This document shows positions 19,174-30,138 of a stretch of 64,000 nt of DNA, piece after piece (within the stretch, counting starts at the first letter, position 1; each line of letters starts with the position of its first letter). Made by a program: the position numbers and the translations under genes. The stretch lies in contig OZ218958.1 in the NCBI GenBank assembly GCA_965112735.1, positions 1,612,001 through 1,676,000 on the forward strand, written 5' to 3'. The notes beneath the pieces are model-generated. The model did no database searches. It saw nothing but the letters and a program-made list of their open reading frames with translations, and was not told where the DNA came from. This stretch comes from Phaeosaccion multiseriatum. Taxonomy: Eukaryota > Ochrophyta, other classes.

Positions 19174-22100
19174 GTGTGTGTGTGTGTGCATGTGCGTGTG
19201 CGTGTGCCTCTTGTCGAAACAGGTGCGGGAAGCGAAGGAGACGAAGAAGCTCCGAGAGGACCGCCCCAAGATTAGCGATCAGTTCGCTGACTTAAAGAGC
19301 AAGCTGGGGGGCGTGTCGCAGCAGGAGTGGGAGGCTATACCAGATGTGGGGGACTATAGCCTGAAGCACAAGCAGAAGAAGAGGCAGGACCACTTCACAC
19401 CGATGCCCGACCAACTCGTGTTGGACAGCAGAGCGACCAGAGGGGTGAGTGGAGAGAGGGAGGGAGGGAGCGGAGGGGATGAGGGTGTGGTGAGGAGGAA
19501 GGGAGGGAGGGGGGGATGGAGGGACGGACGGACGGACGGACGGAGGGAGGGAGGGAGTGGGTGGGTGGGTGAGCGAGTATGTGTGCCAATCACGACACAT
19601 GCAGAAAGAGAGGAGCAGAGAAGTGCCCTGGGTAGAAGGTGTGTATTCCTCCCCGCCGCCGTGCCATGTTCCGACCCTCCCAACCTACCTGTCTGACCGC
19701 TACTGCTCCTCCCTCTCCTCCCTCTCCCCCCTCCCTCCCTCCCTCCCTCCCTCCCTCCCTCCCTCCCTCCCTCCCTCCCTCCCTCCCTCCCTCCCTCCCT
19801 CCCCTCCCTCTTCCCCCTCCCTCCTTCCCGTCCCTCCCTCCCTCCCCTCCCTCCTTCCCGTCCCTCCCTCCCTCCCTCCCTCCCTCCCCTCCCTCCCCTC
19901 CCTCCCCTCCCTCTTCCCCTTCTCTCCCTCCCCTCCCTCCCCTCCCTCTTCCCCTTCTCTCCCTCCCCTCCCTCCCCTCCCTCTTCCCCTTCCCTCCCTC
20001 CCTCCCTCCCCTCCCTCCCCTCCCTCTTCCCCCTCCCTGCCTCCCTCCCTCCCCTCCCTCCCCTCCCTCTTCCCCTCCCTCCCTCCCTCCCTCCCTCCCT
20101 CTCTCCCCCTCCCTGCGCTCCCTCTCCCCCTTCCCTCCCTCCCCTCCCTCCTCCCTGTCCCTCCCTCCCTCCCTCCCTCTCTCAGGAAAACCAAGGTACA
20201 CTGCACGCCATCGACCCGACCTCCGGCGCAGCGTCTGTGTGGGGTAGAGCAACATCCACGCTCGGAGCCCTGGGGGGCGCGGGAGGGAGGGAGTCTGTGG
20301 GTGGGGCGAGCAGCACTATGGGAGGGGGGGGCATGAGCTCCATCTCAGGAGGGTTGGCAGAAGCGCGAGGGACTGTGTTGTCGATGAAGCTCGACAAGAT
20401 GAGCGACAGCGTTGATGTGAGTCCTACCCTACTAGGAGTCTTGTCCATTCGTTTGTCTGTTTGTGTTGTGGTGTGAGGATGTGAGGATGTGAGGTAGAGT
20501 GTGGAGGAGGGTCAGGTGGAGGATGAGGAGGCAGGGGTCAGGTGGAGGATGAGGAGGCAGGGGTCAGGTGGAGGATGAGGAGGCAGGGGCAAGGGGTGGT
20601 GGAGCGGGGGGGGGGGTGGAAGGAAGAAGGGAGGTAGAACGAAAGGAAGAAAGATAAGGAGGGAGGGAGGGAGGGAGGAAGGAAGGGAGGGCGAAAGGGA
20701 ATGAAGGAAGAAGGGAAGGAAGGAAGGCAGGAAGGAAGAAGCCTCAAGTCCGTACCTCCCTCCAACCTAACCCCTACTATGCCACCGTCCCCACTCTCCC
20801 CCCACCACCACCACCACCGCCATCCACTGCCATCTACTGCCATTCCCCCCCCCCACCTCCTCCCCCCACCATCCTTTGCCATCCCCCCAGGGCCAAACCG
20901 TGGTGGACCCTAAGGGATACCTCACCGATCTCAACTCTATGAAGATCAGCAGCGATGCGGAGGTGGGTGACATTGAGAAGGCAAGGCTGCTGCTCAAGAG
21001 CGTTACCTCCACCAACCCCAAACACGGTAAGGAGAGAGGGAGGGAGAGAGGGAGGGAGAGAGGGAGGGGAGGGAGGGGAGGGAGGGGAGGGGAGGGAGGG
21101 AGAGAGGGGGGGAGGAAGAGAGGAGGGGAGGGGATGGAGGGACGCAGGGAGGGAAGCAGGGAGGAAAAGAAAGGGAGGGGGGAAGAGAGGAAATCGGATA
21201 GTCCGTCAGTCAGTCAGTCAGTCAGTCAGTCACGCGCTGTCGAGTGCTGCCGAAGCAGACGTTTGTCTCACGCACTCGTATCCCACTGACCCTCCTCCTG
21301 ACCCTCCTCCTCCTCCTCCTCCTCCTCCTCCTCCTCCTCCTCCTCCCTCTCATCCTCCTCTTTTCCCCCACTGCTTGCCCTGCTGTATCACCATCTGCTG
21401 TGCCACCAACGCCTGTTAGGGCCTGGCTGGATCGCCGCTGCGCGAGTGGAAGAGTACGCGGGCAAGACGGTGGCGGCGAGGAAGGTGCGGGCAGTTGGTG
21501 ATTCGGCAGAGAGGGGGACTTCTACAGGCACTCTTTTTTGGCTTGCCTGTTCCTCATCGTGATCGCTCCTCCTCCTCCTCCTCCTCCTCCTCCTCCTCCT
21601 CCTCCTCCTCCTCCTCCTCCACAGATCATGAAGCAAGGCTGCGAGGCATGCCCCGACAGTGAAGACGTGTGGTTGGAGGCAGCCCGTCTGCAGAGCTCCG
21701 AGAACGCCAAGGCCGTGCTGGCGAGTGCGGTCCGGCAGCTGCCCAACAGCGTCAAGATTTGGCTGCAAGCGGCGGAGCTTGAGAATGACGTCGCCAAGAA
21801 AAAGGTTCTGTGGGGGTGGGGCAGTGGATTCAAGGCATATGGGAGAGGTGTATGGTAGGGGCATATGGGGGAGAATACGTCTTGCTGCGGCTGTATCACC
21901 ACCTTGCTGCTGCCGTATCAACAACTGCTGTATCACAACTCAACCTGTACCACGAACTGCTGTATCGCCAACAGGTGGTGCTGCGGCGTGCCCTGGAGTT
22001 CATCCCCTCGTCGGTGAAGATCTGGAAGACGGCCATCGAGATCGAGGGGCCGGAGGACGCTCGCATCATGCTCGGGAGGGCCGTGGAGTGCGTGCCGCAT

Positions 22101-22758
22101 AGGTGTGTAGGGTGGTGTGTGTATGTGTAATCCTTGGTGCTTCTCTTAGCCTGCCGTACCTCAGCTCCGTGTTCCCTCATCCACTGCCATCCCTCCTTCC
22201 CCCATCCACTGCCATCCCTCCCTCCAGTGTGGACATGTGGCTGGCACTGGCCAGGCTAGAGACGTACGAGAGCGCCAGGAAAGTCCTCAATCAGGTAGGT
22301 AGGAGGAGGGAGAAGATGACATGAGCTGACAGGAGGGCATAGGAGGGGAGGGGAGAGGAGGGGAGAGGAGAGGAGAGGAGAGAGAAAGGAGTGGAGGAGA
22401 GGTATGAGAGGAGAGGAGAGGAGAGTAGAGACGAGAGGGAGTGGACGAAAGGGGTTGACAAAAGGGGACAGAAGTGGAGGGTAGAGCAGCAGGGCACCCA
22501 CAAACAAGTCCTGATCGAAGTCCTGATGGTCGTGACGTTTGTGGTGTTGCTCGCCTTATCCTGGTGCACGAGCGAGAGCGAAGATGCTATCACATCATGT
22601 CATGTCACGCGTTTGATGGCTTTGCCAGCGGCTGACCGACACTCCGGCCCGACTGCAGCCAACCCCCCCCCCCCCCCTCTCCTCTCTCCTCCCTCCCCTC
22701 CTTCCCACGCTCACGCACACTGACACTCACTCACACGCACAAACGCAAACACACATTC

Positions 22759-22798
<40 letters not shown>

Positions 22799-24655
22799 GC
22801 CCGAGAGGCGCTGCCCACGGAGCCGGCCATCTGGCTGACTGCGTGCAAGCTGGAGGAGGCGCAAGACAACGGGGGCGTGGCGGATCGCATCATCGGCAGG
22901 GCCATCGACTTCCTCAAGGCTGAGAAGGTACGGTACCATTACATAACATTTGATAACGTATATCTGTAACGAAAAGTCCTCTTGGATTTCCTCCCCTCCA
23001 AATGAATACAATTGACGTCTTCGAACTCTTTTGGAGGTCATCGAACTAGAATTCCACTTGACTTTGCTCCCCTCCCCCTTCCCTCCAGGTGGTGATAGAC
23101 CGGGATAAGTGGCTGAGGGAGGCGGAGGCGGCAGAGAAGGAAGGCGCGCCCCTCACTTGTGCTGCCGTCGTCAAGAGCACTATTCACATCGGTGAGGGGT
23201 GGAGGGAGGGAGGAAGGGAGGAGGGAGGGAGGGAGGGAGGGAGGGAGAGAGGGAGGGAGGGAGGGAGGAGGAAGGGAGGGAGGGAGGGAGGGGGGGATAG
23301 AGGGAGGGAGGGAGCGAGAGAGGGAGGGGGAGAGGAAGGGAGGGAGGGAGGGGAGGGAAGGAGGGATAGAGGGCGGGAAGGGAGAGAAGGGCGGGAGTGC
23401 GAGAGAGGAGAGTACGAGAGGCAGGATCAGTCAGCGACAAATGCTTTGCGTTGGGGCGTTATGGTACTCAACTCACTCACTCGCTCACTCATTCTCTCCC
23501 TCAACTCACTTGACTGCTTGTCTCCTTTTGCTGCTCTGCTTCTCCCTCTCCTCCAGGCGTGGACGCAGAGGATCGAAAGCGCACGTGGATGGATGACGCG
23601 GAGGCGTGTTTAGCGAGGTGAGAAACGAATTGGATGGCAGGGGATGGCAGGGATGGTAGGGGATGGCAGGGGATGGTAGAGATTGGAAATAGATAACAGG
23701 GGATGGGATGGCAGGGGATGGCAGAGGATGGCAGGGGATAGCGGGGGATGGCAGAGGATGGCAGCGGATGGCAGGGAATGGCCGGGGATGGCAGGGGATG
23801 GCAGGGAATGGCCGGGGACGGCAGGGGATGGCAGGGGATGGCAGGGAATGGCCGGGGATGGCAGGGGATGGCAGGGGATGGTAGAGATTGGCAATAGATA
23901 ACAGGGGATGGGGTGGCAGTGGATGGATGACGCGGAGGCGTGGGCAAGAGGCGAGGTAGATGGCAGTGGATGACACAGAGGTGTGTTTAGCGAGACGATT
24001 TAGATGGCAGGGAGGTTACAGTACAGGACATCAGAGTCCGAGGATCGAGGGTTGAGGTGGGGCAAACTCACACTCACACACACCTCTTACACACACAACA
24101 CACCCACCCATCCACACACTTGCACACACACCCACGCACACGTTGGTGATACAGGGGGTCTGTGGAGACAGCCCGTGCCATTTACGCCTACGCCCTGTCC
24201 GTGTTCCCCACGAAGAAGAGCTTCTGGAAGGCAGCGTGTTCTCTGGAGAAGCATCACGGAGATCACAAGTCTCTCAGGTGAGGGAAGAGAGGGAGGGAGG
24301 AGAGGGAGGAGAAGGAGGGAGGGAAGGAGGGTAGGAGGAGGGAGGGAAAGGAGGGAGGGAGGGATGGAGGGGAGGGGAGGGAAGGAGGGAGGGAGGGAGG
24401 GGAGGGGGGGAGGGGTGGGAAGGAGGGAAGGGAGGGAGTGAGTTAGTGAGTGAGTAGACTGAAACAAACTCTAACTGGGTAACCTGCACCTGCATCTGCC
24501 CACCCCCTCTCCTCCTCCTCCTCCTCCTCCTCCTCCTCCTCCTCCTCCTCCTCCTCCTCCTCCTCCTCCTCCTCCTCCTCCTCCTCCTCGTCCTTCTCCT
24601 CCTCCTCCTCCTCCTCCTCCTCCTCCTCCTCCTCCTCCTCCTCCTCCTCCTCCTC

Positions 24656-24686
<31 letters not shown>

Positions 24687-25586
24687 TCCCCCCCCCTCCT
24701 CCCTCCCTCCCCCCTCCCTCTATCAGTGAGACGCTGGCCCGAGCGGTGTCAGCCTGCCCCAAGGCTGAGGAGCTGTGGCTCATGGCGGCGAAGGAAGCGT
24801 GGGTTGGGGGTGATGTGGAAGGCAGCAGACGGACCCTTGAGACGGCTTTCAAAGCCAATCCGGACTCAGAGCAGGTGTGTGTATGGGGCGAATGACACAT
24901 TCCTTCCCCTCTTCTTTCCTTCCTTCTCCTTTTTACCAACCCATGCAATATGCCAACAAACGATCGACTGCCCACCCATCACACACGCACACACACACGC
25001 ACACACACACGCACTCACACACACACACACACACACACACAGGTGTGGCTGGCGGCGGTGAAGCTCGAGTGGGAGAACGGAGAGTTGGAGAGGGCTCGGC
25101 AGCTCCTTAGTAAGGCAAGGGAGGAAGCCCCCTCGGGTAACACGTGGATGAAGAGTGCCCTCCTGGAGAGGGAGGTGGGGCAGACGGAGAGCGCGCTGGC
25201 CATGATCGATGAGGCCCTCAAGAGGTCAGTCAGTCAGCCTGCCAGTCAGTCAGTCAGTCAGCCTGCCAGTCAGTCAGTCAGTCAGCCTGCCAGTCAGTCA
25301 GTCAGCCAGTCAGTCAGTCAGTCAGTCAGTCAGTCAGTCAGTCAGTCAGTCAGTCAGTCAGCCTGCCAGTCAGTCAGTCAGTAGTCAGACAGTCAGCCTG
25401 TGCCAGTCAGTCAGTCAGTCAGTCAGTCAGTCAGTCAGTCAGTCAGTCAGTCAGTGCACTCAGTGCTGCTCAGAGCTCAGTCCAGTGTTCGGTGCCTTGA
25501 GCTTAGTGTCCCCCCCCTCCCCCCCCCCCCGCCCGCCTGTCTGCCTGTCTGCCTGGCTGCCTGCCTGCCTCCCTGCCTACCTACCT

Positions 25587-25622
<36 letters not shown>

Positions 25623-27223
25623 ACCTGCCTGCCTGCCTGCCTACCCTTCATCCCCCAACACTCACACCCCAAATCCCCAAACCCTGTCTTGCACAGATTT
25701 CCGGGCTTCTACAAATTCTACCTCATGGGCGGGCAATGCTGTCTCATCCTCGGGGCAGAAGCCAAAGCAGAGGCAACCGCCAAGGCAGCGCGGATGGCAG
25801 CAGAAGGCGGAGGGACAGAGGCCAGCAGAGCGACGATTGCAGCTGAGGCGCAAGAGGCTGAGGCCAAGTGCACGCAGAGGGCCCGGGAGTATCTATCGAG
25901 CGGCCTACGGCGATGTCCGAGTTGCTTGCCACTTTGGGTTCATGCCGCCAAGTTGGAGGAGGGGGCGGTGGGGGCCAACAAGGTGAGGGAGAGAGGGAGG
26001 CAGGGGGTGGGGTCCGGGGCATGTGGACTCAGATATATGTATATAAGGAGAGAGAGGGAGATGGAAAGAGAGCGAGAGAGAGAGAGACGTATGGGCAGAA
26101 AGAGAGAAAAAGGCCCTTAGAGAGTGCAGAGTGAGGATGGGGTGGGATGAGTGCTGTCGTGCTATGGGATAAGAGAGAGAGAGAGAGAGCAGGGCGTGCA
26201 TGGGATGGGTGGTGGCCTGTGCTACATATGTGCTGTGCTCATTGCCCGTCAGCGTGGCCTACCCTCACAGAGATGCGATGCGCGCACCAGCGCGTGTGTG
26301 TGTGTGTGTGTGTGCATCTCCGTCTCTGTCCATCCTCACCATCCCCACCCCCTTCCCCTACCCCCCGCCCCGCCCCCACCCTCCTCCTTCTCCTTCTCCT
26401 CCTCCTCCTCCTCCTCCTCCTCCTCCTCCTCCTCCTCCTCCTCCTCCTCCTCCTCCTCCTCCTCCTCCTCCTCCTCCTCCTCCTCCTCCTCCTCCTCCTC
26501 CTCCTCCTCCTCCTCCTCCTCCTCCTCCTCCTCCTCCTCCTCCTCCTCCTCCTCCTCCTCCTCCTCCTCCTCCTCCTCCTCCTCCCCCTCCTCCTCCTCC
26601 TCCTTAGGCGAGGTCAATGCTGGAGCTCGGTCGTCTTCGCAACCCCGCCTCCCCCTTGCTGTGGCTCGAAGCCGTCCGACTGGAGAGGAGGGCAGGACAG
26701 CTCAAGGCGGCAGAGAACTTGATGGCCATGGTTAGTGACAAGAGGAGATGGCAGTGGATGGATAGATGGATCAATAGATGCATGCAGGCAGGCAGGCAGG
26801 CAGGCAGGCAGAGGGAGGCAGCCGGAGAGGGCCCATGTGTGCGTGTGTGCGTGCGTGAGTGCGTGTGTGTGTGCGTGCGTGCCTGTGTGTGTCTAAGTGT
26901 GTCTAAGCGGTTTTGTGTCCACGTCTCCTCTCCCTGCGCCCCGTGTTGCCCCCCCCCCATCCTCTGCCATCCCTGCCATCCACTGCCATCCCAGGCCCTG
27001 CAGGAGTGCCCCGAGGCGGGCATGCTCTGGGCAGAGGAGATCTCCTCCGTGCCAAGGGCCGTACAGAAGAGCCGCTCTGTAGAGGTGGGTCGAGATCGTT
27101 CTCTCTCTCTCCCTCTCTCTCACACACTCTCTCTCTCTCTCTGTCTCTCTGTCTCTCTGTCTCTCTGTCTCTCTCTCTGTCTCTCCCTCTCTCTCTCTCT
27201 CACACACTCTCTTTCTCTCTCTT

Positions 27224-27307
<84 letters not shown>

Positions 27308-28558
27308 TCTCTTTCTGTCTCACTCCTCTCTCAGTCTCTATCGTATGTCTGCCTCAGTGTGAATGTCTGTGTCAGTCAGGCGATGTCCTGTCACTGTCCT
27401 GTCACTGTCCTGTCACTGTCCTGTCACTGTCCTGTCGCTGTCCTGTCGCTGTCCTGTCCTATCACCGCCTTTTCGACGGACGATAGAGGGGAGGGAGAGG
27501 GGAGGGAGAGGGGAGGGGACCCGCGGTGGTGCTTGAGACTAACGAAGTGCTGCCCTGTTCTCGCTGCCCTGTTCTCGCTGCCCTGCTCCGTCCCTCCCTC
27601 CCCTCTCCCTCCCCCCGTCCCTCCCTCCATCCCTCCCTCCCTCCCTCCCTCCCTCCCTCCCTCCCTCCCTCTCTCCCTCCCTCCCTGCCCCCCTCCCTTC
27701 CTTCATCCTTCGTCCCTCCTCCCTCCCTCCTCGCTCCCTCCCCTCCCCGACAGGCGCTGAAGCGATGCGACACCGACCCCAGCGTGATCACCGCGGTGGC
27801 TCGCCTGCTCGCTTCTGATCGCAAGCACAGCAAAGCTCGCAAGTGGTTCAATAGGGCAGTCGCGCTCAATCCCGACCTGGGGGACGCGTGGGTGAGTGTG
27901 TGAGTGAGGGAGTGAGTGGGTGGGTGAGTGAGTGTGGGCGAATTGAGTGAGTGAGTGAGTGAGTCAGTGAGCCAGTGAGTGAGTGAGTGAGTGAGTGAGT
28001 GAGTGAGTGAGTGAGTGAGTGAGTGAGTGAGTGAGTGAGTGAGTGAGTGAGTGAGTGAGTGAGTGAGTGGGTGAGGGAGTGAGGGACGGGGCTATGCGAG
28101 GCGTGTGTACCGGATGTTTGATGTTTGCATTTCTTCTCCTCCTTGTCTCACTCTTTATTGGCCCCCCAGACGACGCCCCTAAACCCAACACCCACACACC
28201 CACCCACCCACCCGCCCACCCATCCACGCACGCGCCCACCCCACCCCGGGGTTGCTTGCGTGCCACTCCCACCCTATGCATCGCATCCATGCCATAGGCT
28301 GCCTTCTACGCCTTTGAGCTTCAACACGGCACGAGTGAGCAAGCTGCCGACGTGCTCAAGAGATGCCTCGCCGCGGAGCCCCGGCACGGGGAGCTCTGGA
28401 CAAACGTCAGCAAGAGCCTCCCTTGTCTCAAGCAACGCTGGGATCGAGCCACCATTCTCAAGAAGGTGGTGGTGGACTCGTTTGGCGGAAGCGCAAGCCC
28501 TGCCTCTGCCTCTGCAGCTACCGCGCCTGCTGCGGCTGCTGCGGTTGGGGCTGTGTAG
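17925..28558 (+). CDS. PRPF6: Pre-mRNA-processing factor 6 (U5 snRNP, PRP1/PRP6 family)
   Basis: Nineteen exons, all phase-consistent: 17925-18392, 19223-19444, 20186-20416, 20891-21026, 21420-21484, 21625-21804, 21975-22102, 22228-22294, 22799-22927, 23089-23191, 23557-23617, 24155-24277, 24727-24874, 25043-25224, 25697-25982, 26608-26730, 26995-27084, 27754-27891, 28298-28558; 1,046 residues. The N-terminal PRP1_N region holds [20 protein letters not shown] and [19 protein letters not shown]. It is followed by HAT/TPR-like helical repeats such as [36 protein letters not shown] and [24 protein letters not shown]6 bridges U5 and U4/U6 in the tri-snRNP. The C-terminus is Ala/Ser-rich and ends AAVGAV, a variant of the dispersed AVGDTA motif. 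Length is close to the human protein (~940) plus low-complexity additions. The weakest donor is gttctg after exon 6. Confidence 0.95.
18407..18582. repeat. (GA)n / GGGA array after PRPF6 exon 1 donor
   Basis: Starts 14 bases after the donor and is purine-only for ~175 bp. The same intron continues to (GT)n at 19100-19205 before its acceptor. Confidence 0.9.
19720..20183. repeat. (CCCT)n array leading into PRPF6 exon 3 acceptor
   Basis: About 460 bp of ccct units with ~58-bp higher-order blocks (cttcccc/ccttcccg variants), ending directly in ctctcag. The same intron opens with gtgagtggagagagggaggg, so donor-proximal GGGA and acceptor-proximal TCCC are complementary. Confidence 0.9.
21881..21975. 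repeat. Cluster of five diverged tgctgtatcaccaac motif copies forming an acceptor
   Basis: ctgtatcaccac, ccgtatcaacaac, ctgtatcacaac, ctgtaccacgaac and ctgtatcgccaacag follow each other at ~18-bp spacing. The last supplies the 3' splice site (ccaacag) of PRPF6 exon 7. Confidence 0.8.
23192..23400. repeat. (GGGA)n array at PRPF6 exon 10 donor
   Basis: gtgaggggtggagggaggg continues into ~200 bp of purine tetranucleotides; the intron ends in ctccctctcctccag. Confidence 0.9.
23618..24003. repeat. GGATGGCAGG minisatellite with two partial copies of the upstream exon end
   Basis: About 11-bp units ggatggcaggg repeat from 23631 to 23910. A 24-base exact copy of the end of PRPF6 exon 11 lies at 23919-23942, and a diverged copy that includes gtttagcgag lies at about 23966-23994, both inside the intron. 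Confidence 0.85.
24507..24680. repeat. (CCT)n array before PRPF6 exon 13
   Basis: About 58 cct units with one cgtccttct interruption, followed by C-rich sequence and the acceptor ctatcag. The intron opens gtgagggaagagagggaggg. Confidence 0.95.
25225..25645. repeat. (GTCA)n then (CCTG)n arrays in PRPF6 intron 14
   Basis: The donor itself reads gtcagtcagtcag, and the array of gtca with gcctgcca interruptions runs to 25455. (gcct)n follows at 25545-25645. Confidence 0.95.
26389..26605. repeat. (CCT)n array, about 70 units, forming the polypyrimidine tract of PRPF6 exon 16
   Basis: Near-perfect cct for 216 bp, ending in tccttag. Translations as poly-Leu/Ser/Pro are not genes. Confidence 0.98.
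26747..26990. repeat. Perfect 15-bp inverted repeat at the two ends of PRPF6 intron 16
   Basis: gatggcagtggatgg at 26747-26761 lies 16 nt after the donor (26731). Its exact complement ccatccactgccatc at 26976-26990 ends 4 nt before the acceptor-terminal G (26994). Folding would juxtapose the splice sites and loop out ~214 nt. Confidence 0.9.
27095..27335. repeat. (CT)n array in PRPF6 intron 17
   Basis: ctctct with gtct and ttct variants for ~240 bp, followed by a (ctgtcactgtc)n run at 27385-27455 and (CCCT)n at 27590-27690 before the acceptor. Confidence 0.9.
27892..28072. repeat. (GTGA)n array starting at PRPF6 exon 18 donor
   Basis: The exon ends GCGTGG, and gtgagtgtgtgagtgag continues for ~180 bp, so every second unit reads as a consensus 5' splice site (GTGAGT). 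Confidence 0.95.
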
Positions 28559-28561
28559 ATG

Positions 28562-28575
28562 GGTGTAGGGTACCG

Positions 28576-28617
<42 letters not shown>

Positions 28618-28700
28618 CCATCACCACGTCCTCATGCAGCCGACAGTATCGGCCCTTTGCATTGCCGCTGCAGCTGCTGCTGCTGTCGGTACCCTACACC
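28562..28700 (+). repeat. 27-bp perfect inverted repeat with (CAG)n in the PRPF6 3' UTR
   Basis: ggtgtagggtaccgacagc plus CAG units (28562-28588) is exactly complementary to 28674-28700. The arm starts 4 nt after the TAG (28556-28558). The loop holds (CAG)n to 28616 and cac/cat codon-like triplets. A 32-bp exact direct repeat (cctcatgcagccgacag...) at 28630-28661 and 28705-28736 overlaps the right half. Confidence 0.85.
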
Positions 28701-29213
28701 ACCTCCTCATGCAGCCGACAGTATCGGCCCTTTGCAGTGCCCCGCGCTTCTGTGCTTGAGGGGGGCCATCCATGCCCCTTCCTTCCCGAAGGATGAGCGG
28801 TGCAGGGATGGAAGGGGAGGCAAGTGGAGGGGGGATGGGAGGGGAGGGGAGGGGAGGGGCTGGAGGCGACGCAGGCGAGAGAGGGAGAGAGGGGAGTAGC
28901 GCGTTGTCATGGGCGCCGCATGGAGAGGAGGAGAAGGAGATGCGCAGACTGGGCTGCGAGTGCTTTGATATCGAGTCTTATGCGCTGGATGGAGGGGACT
29001 GCTGCTTCGACAGAGTGAACGGTTCCGTTCCTTCCTCTCCTTCCTGGCTTAGGCTAGTTGTGGTTGGATCGATATAATATCGACGTCGTGATGGTTGTGG
29101 GTAGTCATCGAAGCTCTGCTGCTTCTCGAAATGCCTCGTCGTCATGTGTGCATAGACGCCCCTAGTCTCAACCACAGCAACAACAGGACCAGCGTCGATT
29201 TATTGGTTAAAAT

Positions 29214-29393
29214 CACTCACTCACTCACTAACTCACTAACTAACTCACTAACTCACTAACTCACTCACTCACTCACTCACTCACTGACTCACTCACTTAC
29301 TCACTCACTGACTCACTCCCTGACTCACTCACTCGCTCACTCACTCACTCACTCACTCACCCACTCACTCACTCACTCGCTCACTGGTATACG
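29214..29393. repeat. (CTCA)n array
   Basis: actcactcac with actaact variants, the complement of the GTGAGT-type donor arrays; outside any gene here. Confidence 0.95.
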
Positions 29394-30138
29394 CACTTGA
29401 CAAGGAACGAAAGCAAAATCCCGCCACACTTGGATTACCTTTGACCGAAGCCCAGCAGTCCGGAAGAAGCACTTGCTGGATGTGCAAAACTCGCCTCTGT
29501 GACTCTGTGGCCCAATGTTAGAGGCTCACAACAAGCAAGCTCGAGGTCAGCATAACTCTCCAGCAGGCACAGGCCATGGACGTAGGGACAAGCAAGGTGG
29601 GAGCGAGGAATGTACTACAAAGGGCCGGAAGAATTGCTTTTCTGATGCTATTCTTTCCTTCTTTTCTCACGAGCATAGTCCTCCCCTCTTCACAGCCATG
29701 TCTCAGCGTGTATTGACTCCATTGTTATTCATCGCTTCAATCAACGAGGGCAGCGACCTCCTCTTTTCTTCGCCGTTGTGCTTCGATCCTTCATCGCTTG
29801 TCGCACAACTGGAACATCGCCTTAAGCAAGCTGCCGCTCGTGGCTGGGCCCTCTCACACTGCACCACCACACCATACGCACAACACTTTTCACCACACAG
29901 AAGGAAGCAGCAACAGCCCAACGAGCACTCGCTGCTCCCACAAATTGAACTCGTACACGACCGGAAGGAAGGGTGAGAGTGAGCTTGGATGGAGAGTCCC
30001 TTTGTTGGGTGCCATCACGGGCCTCACTTACCACGGCACACCCCACCCACAACCCACACCACACCACCCCACATGAACACACCACGCGACAAAGAAAGAA
30101 GCAGCAATCATATTCACTCACCCAACCACTCCACTCAC

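Larger units (their letters stand above)
28559..30107. other. PRPF6 3' flank and gene-free region
   Basis: Right after the PRPF6 stop lies a hairpin/direct-repeat structure (28562-28736, listed separately). A GGGGA-rich patch (28810-28860) and a (CTCA)n array (29214-29393) follow. From 29400 to 30107 the sequence is unique and mixed; short ORFs occur on both strands but none shows splice structure or a recognisable domain. Confidence 0.5.

Noticed and set aside
19590-20336. Pro/Ser- and Gly/Arg/Glu-rich ORFs of more than 200 residues
   Set aside because: Both strands of a ccct satellite intron in PRPF6.
26147-26735. Poly-Leu / poly-Ser / poly-Pro ORFs of ~190 residues
   Set aside because: Frames of a (CCT)n polypyrimidine tract immediately before a PRPF6 acceptor.
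28579-28616. Coding poly-glutamine tract
   Set aside because: The CAG run lies after the PRPF6 stop codon, in the 3' UTR hairpin.
29515-29976. 153-residue ORF in the PRPF6-foldback gap
   Set aside because: No recognisable domain, no splice or promoter support, and competing frames of equal length.
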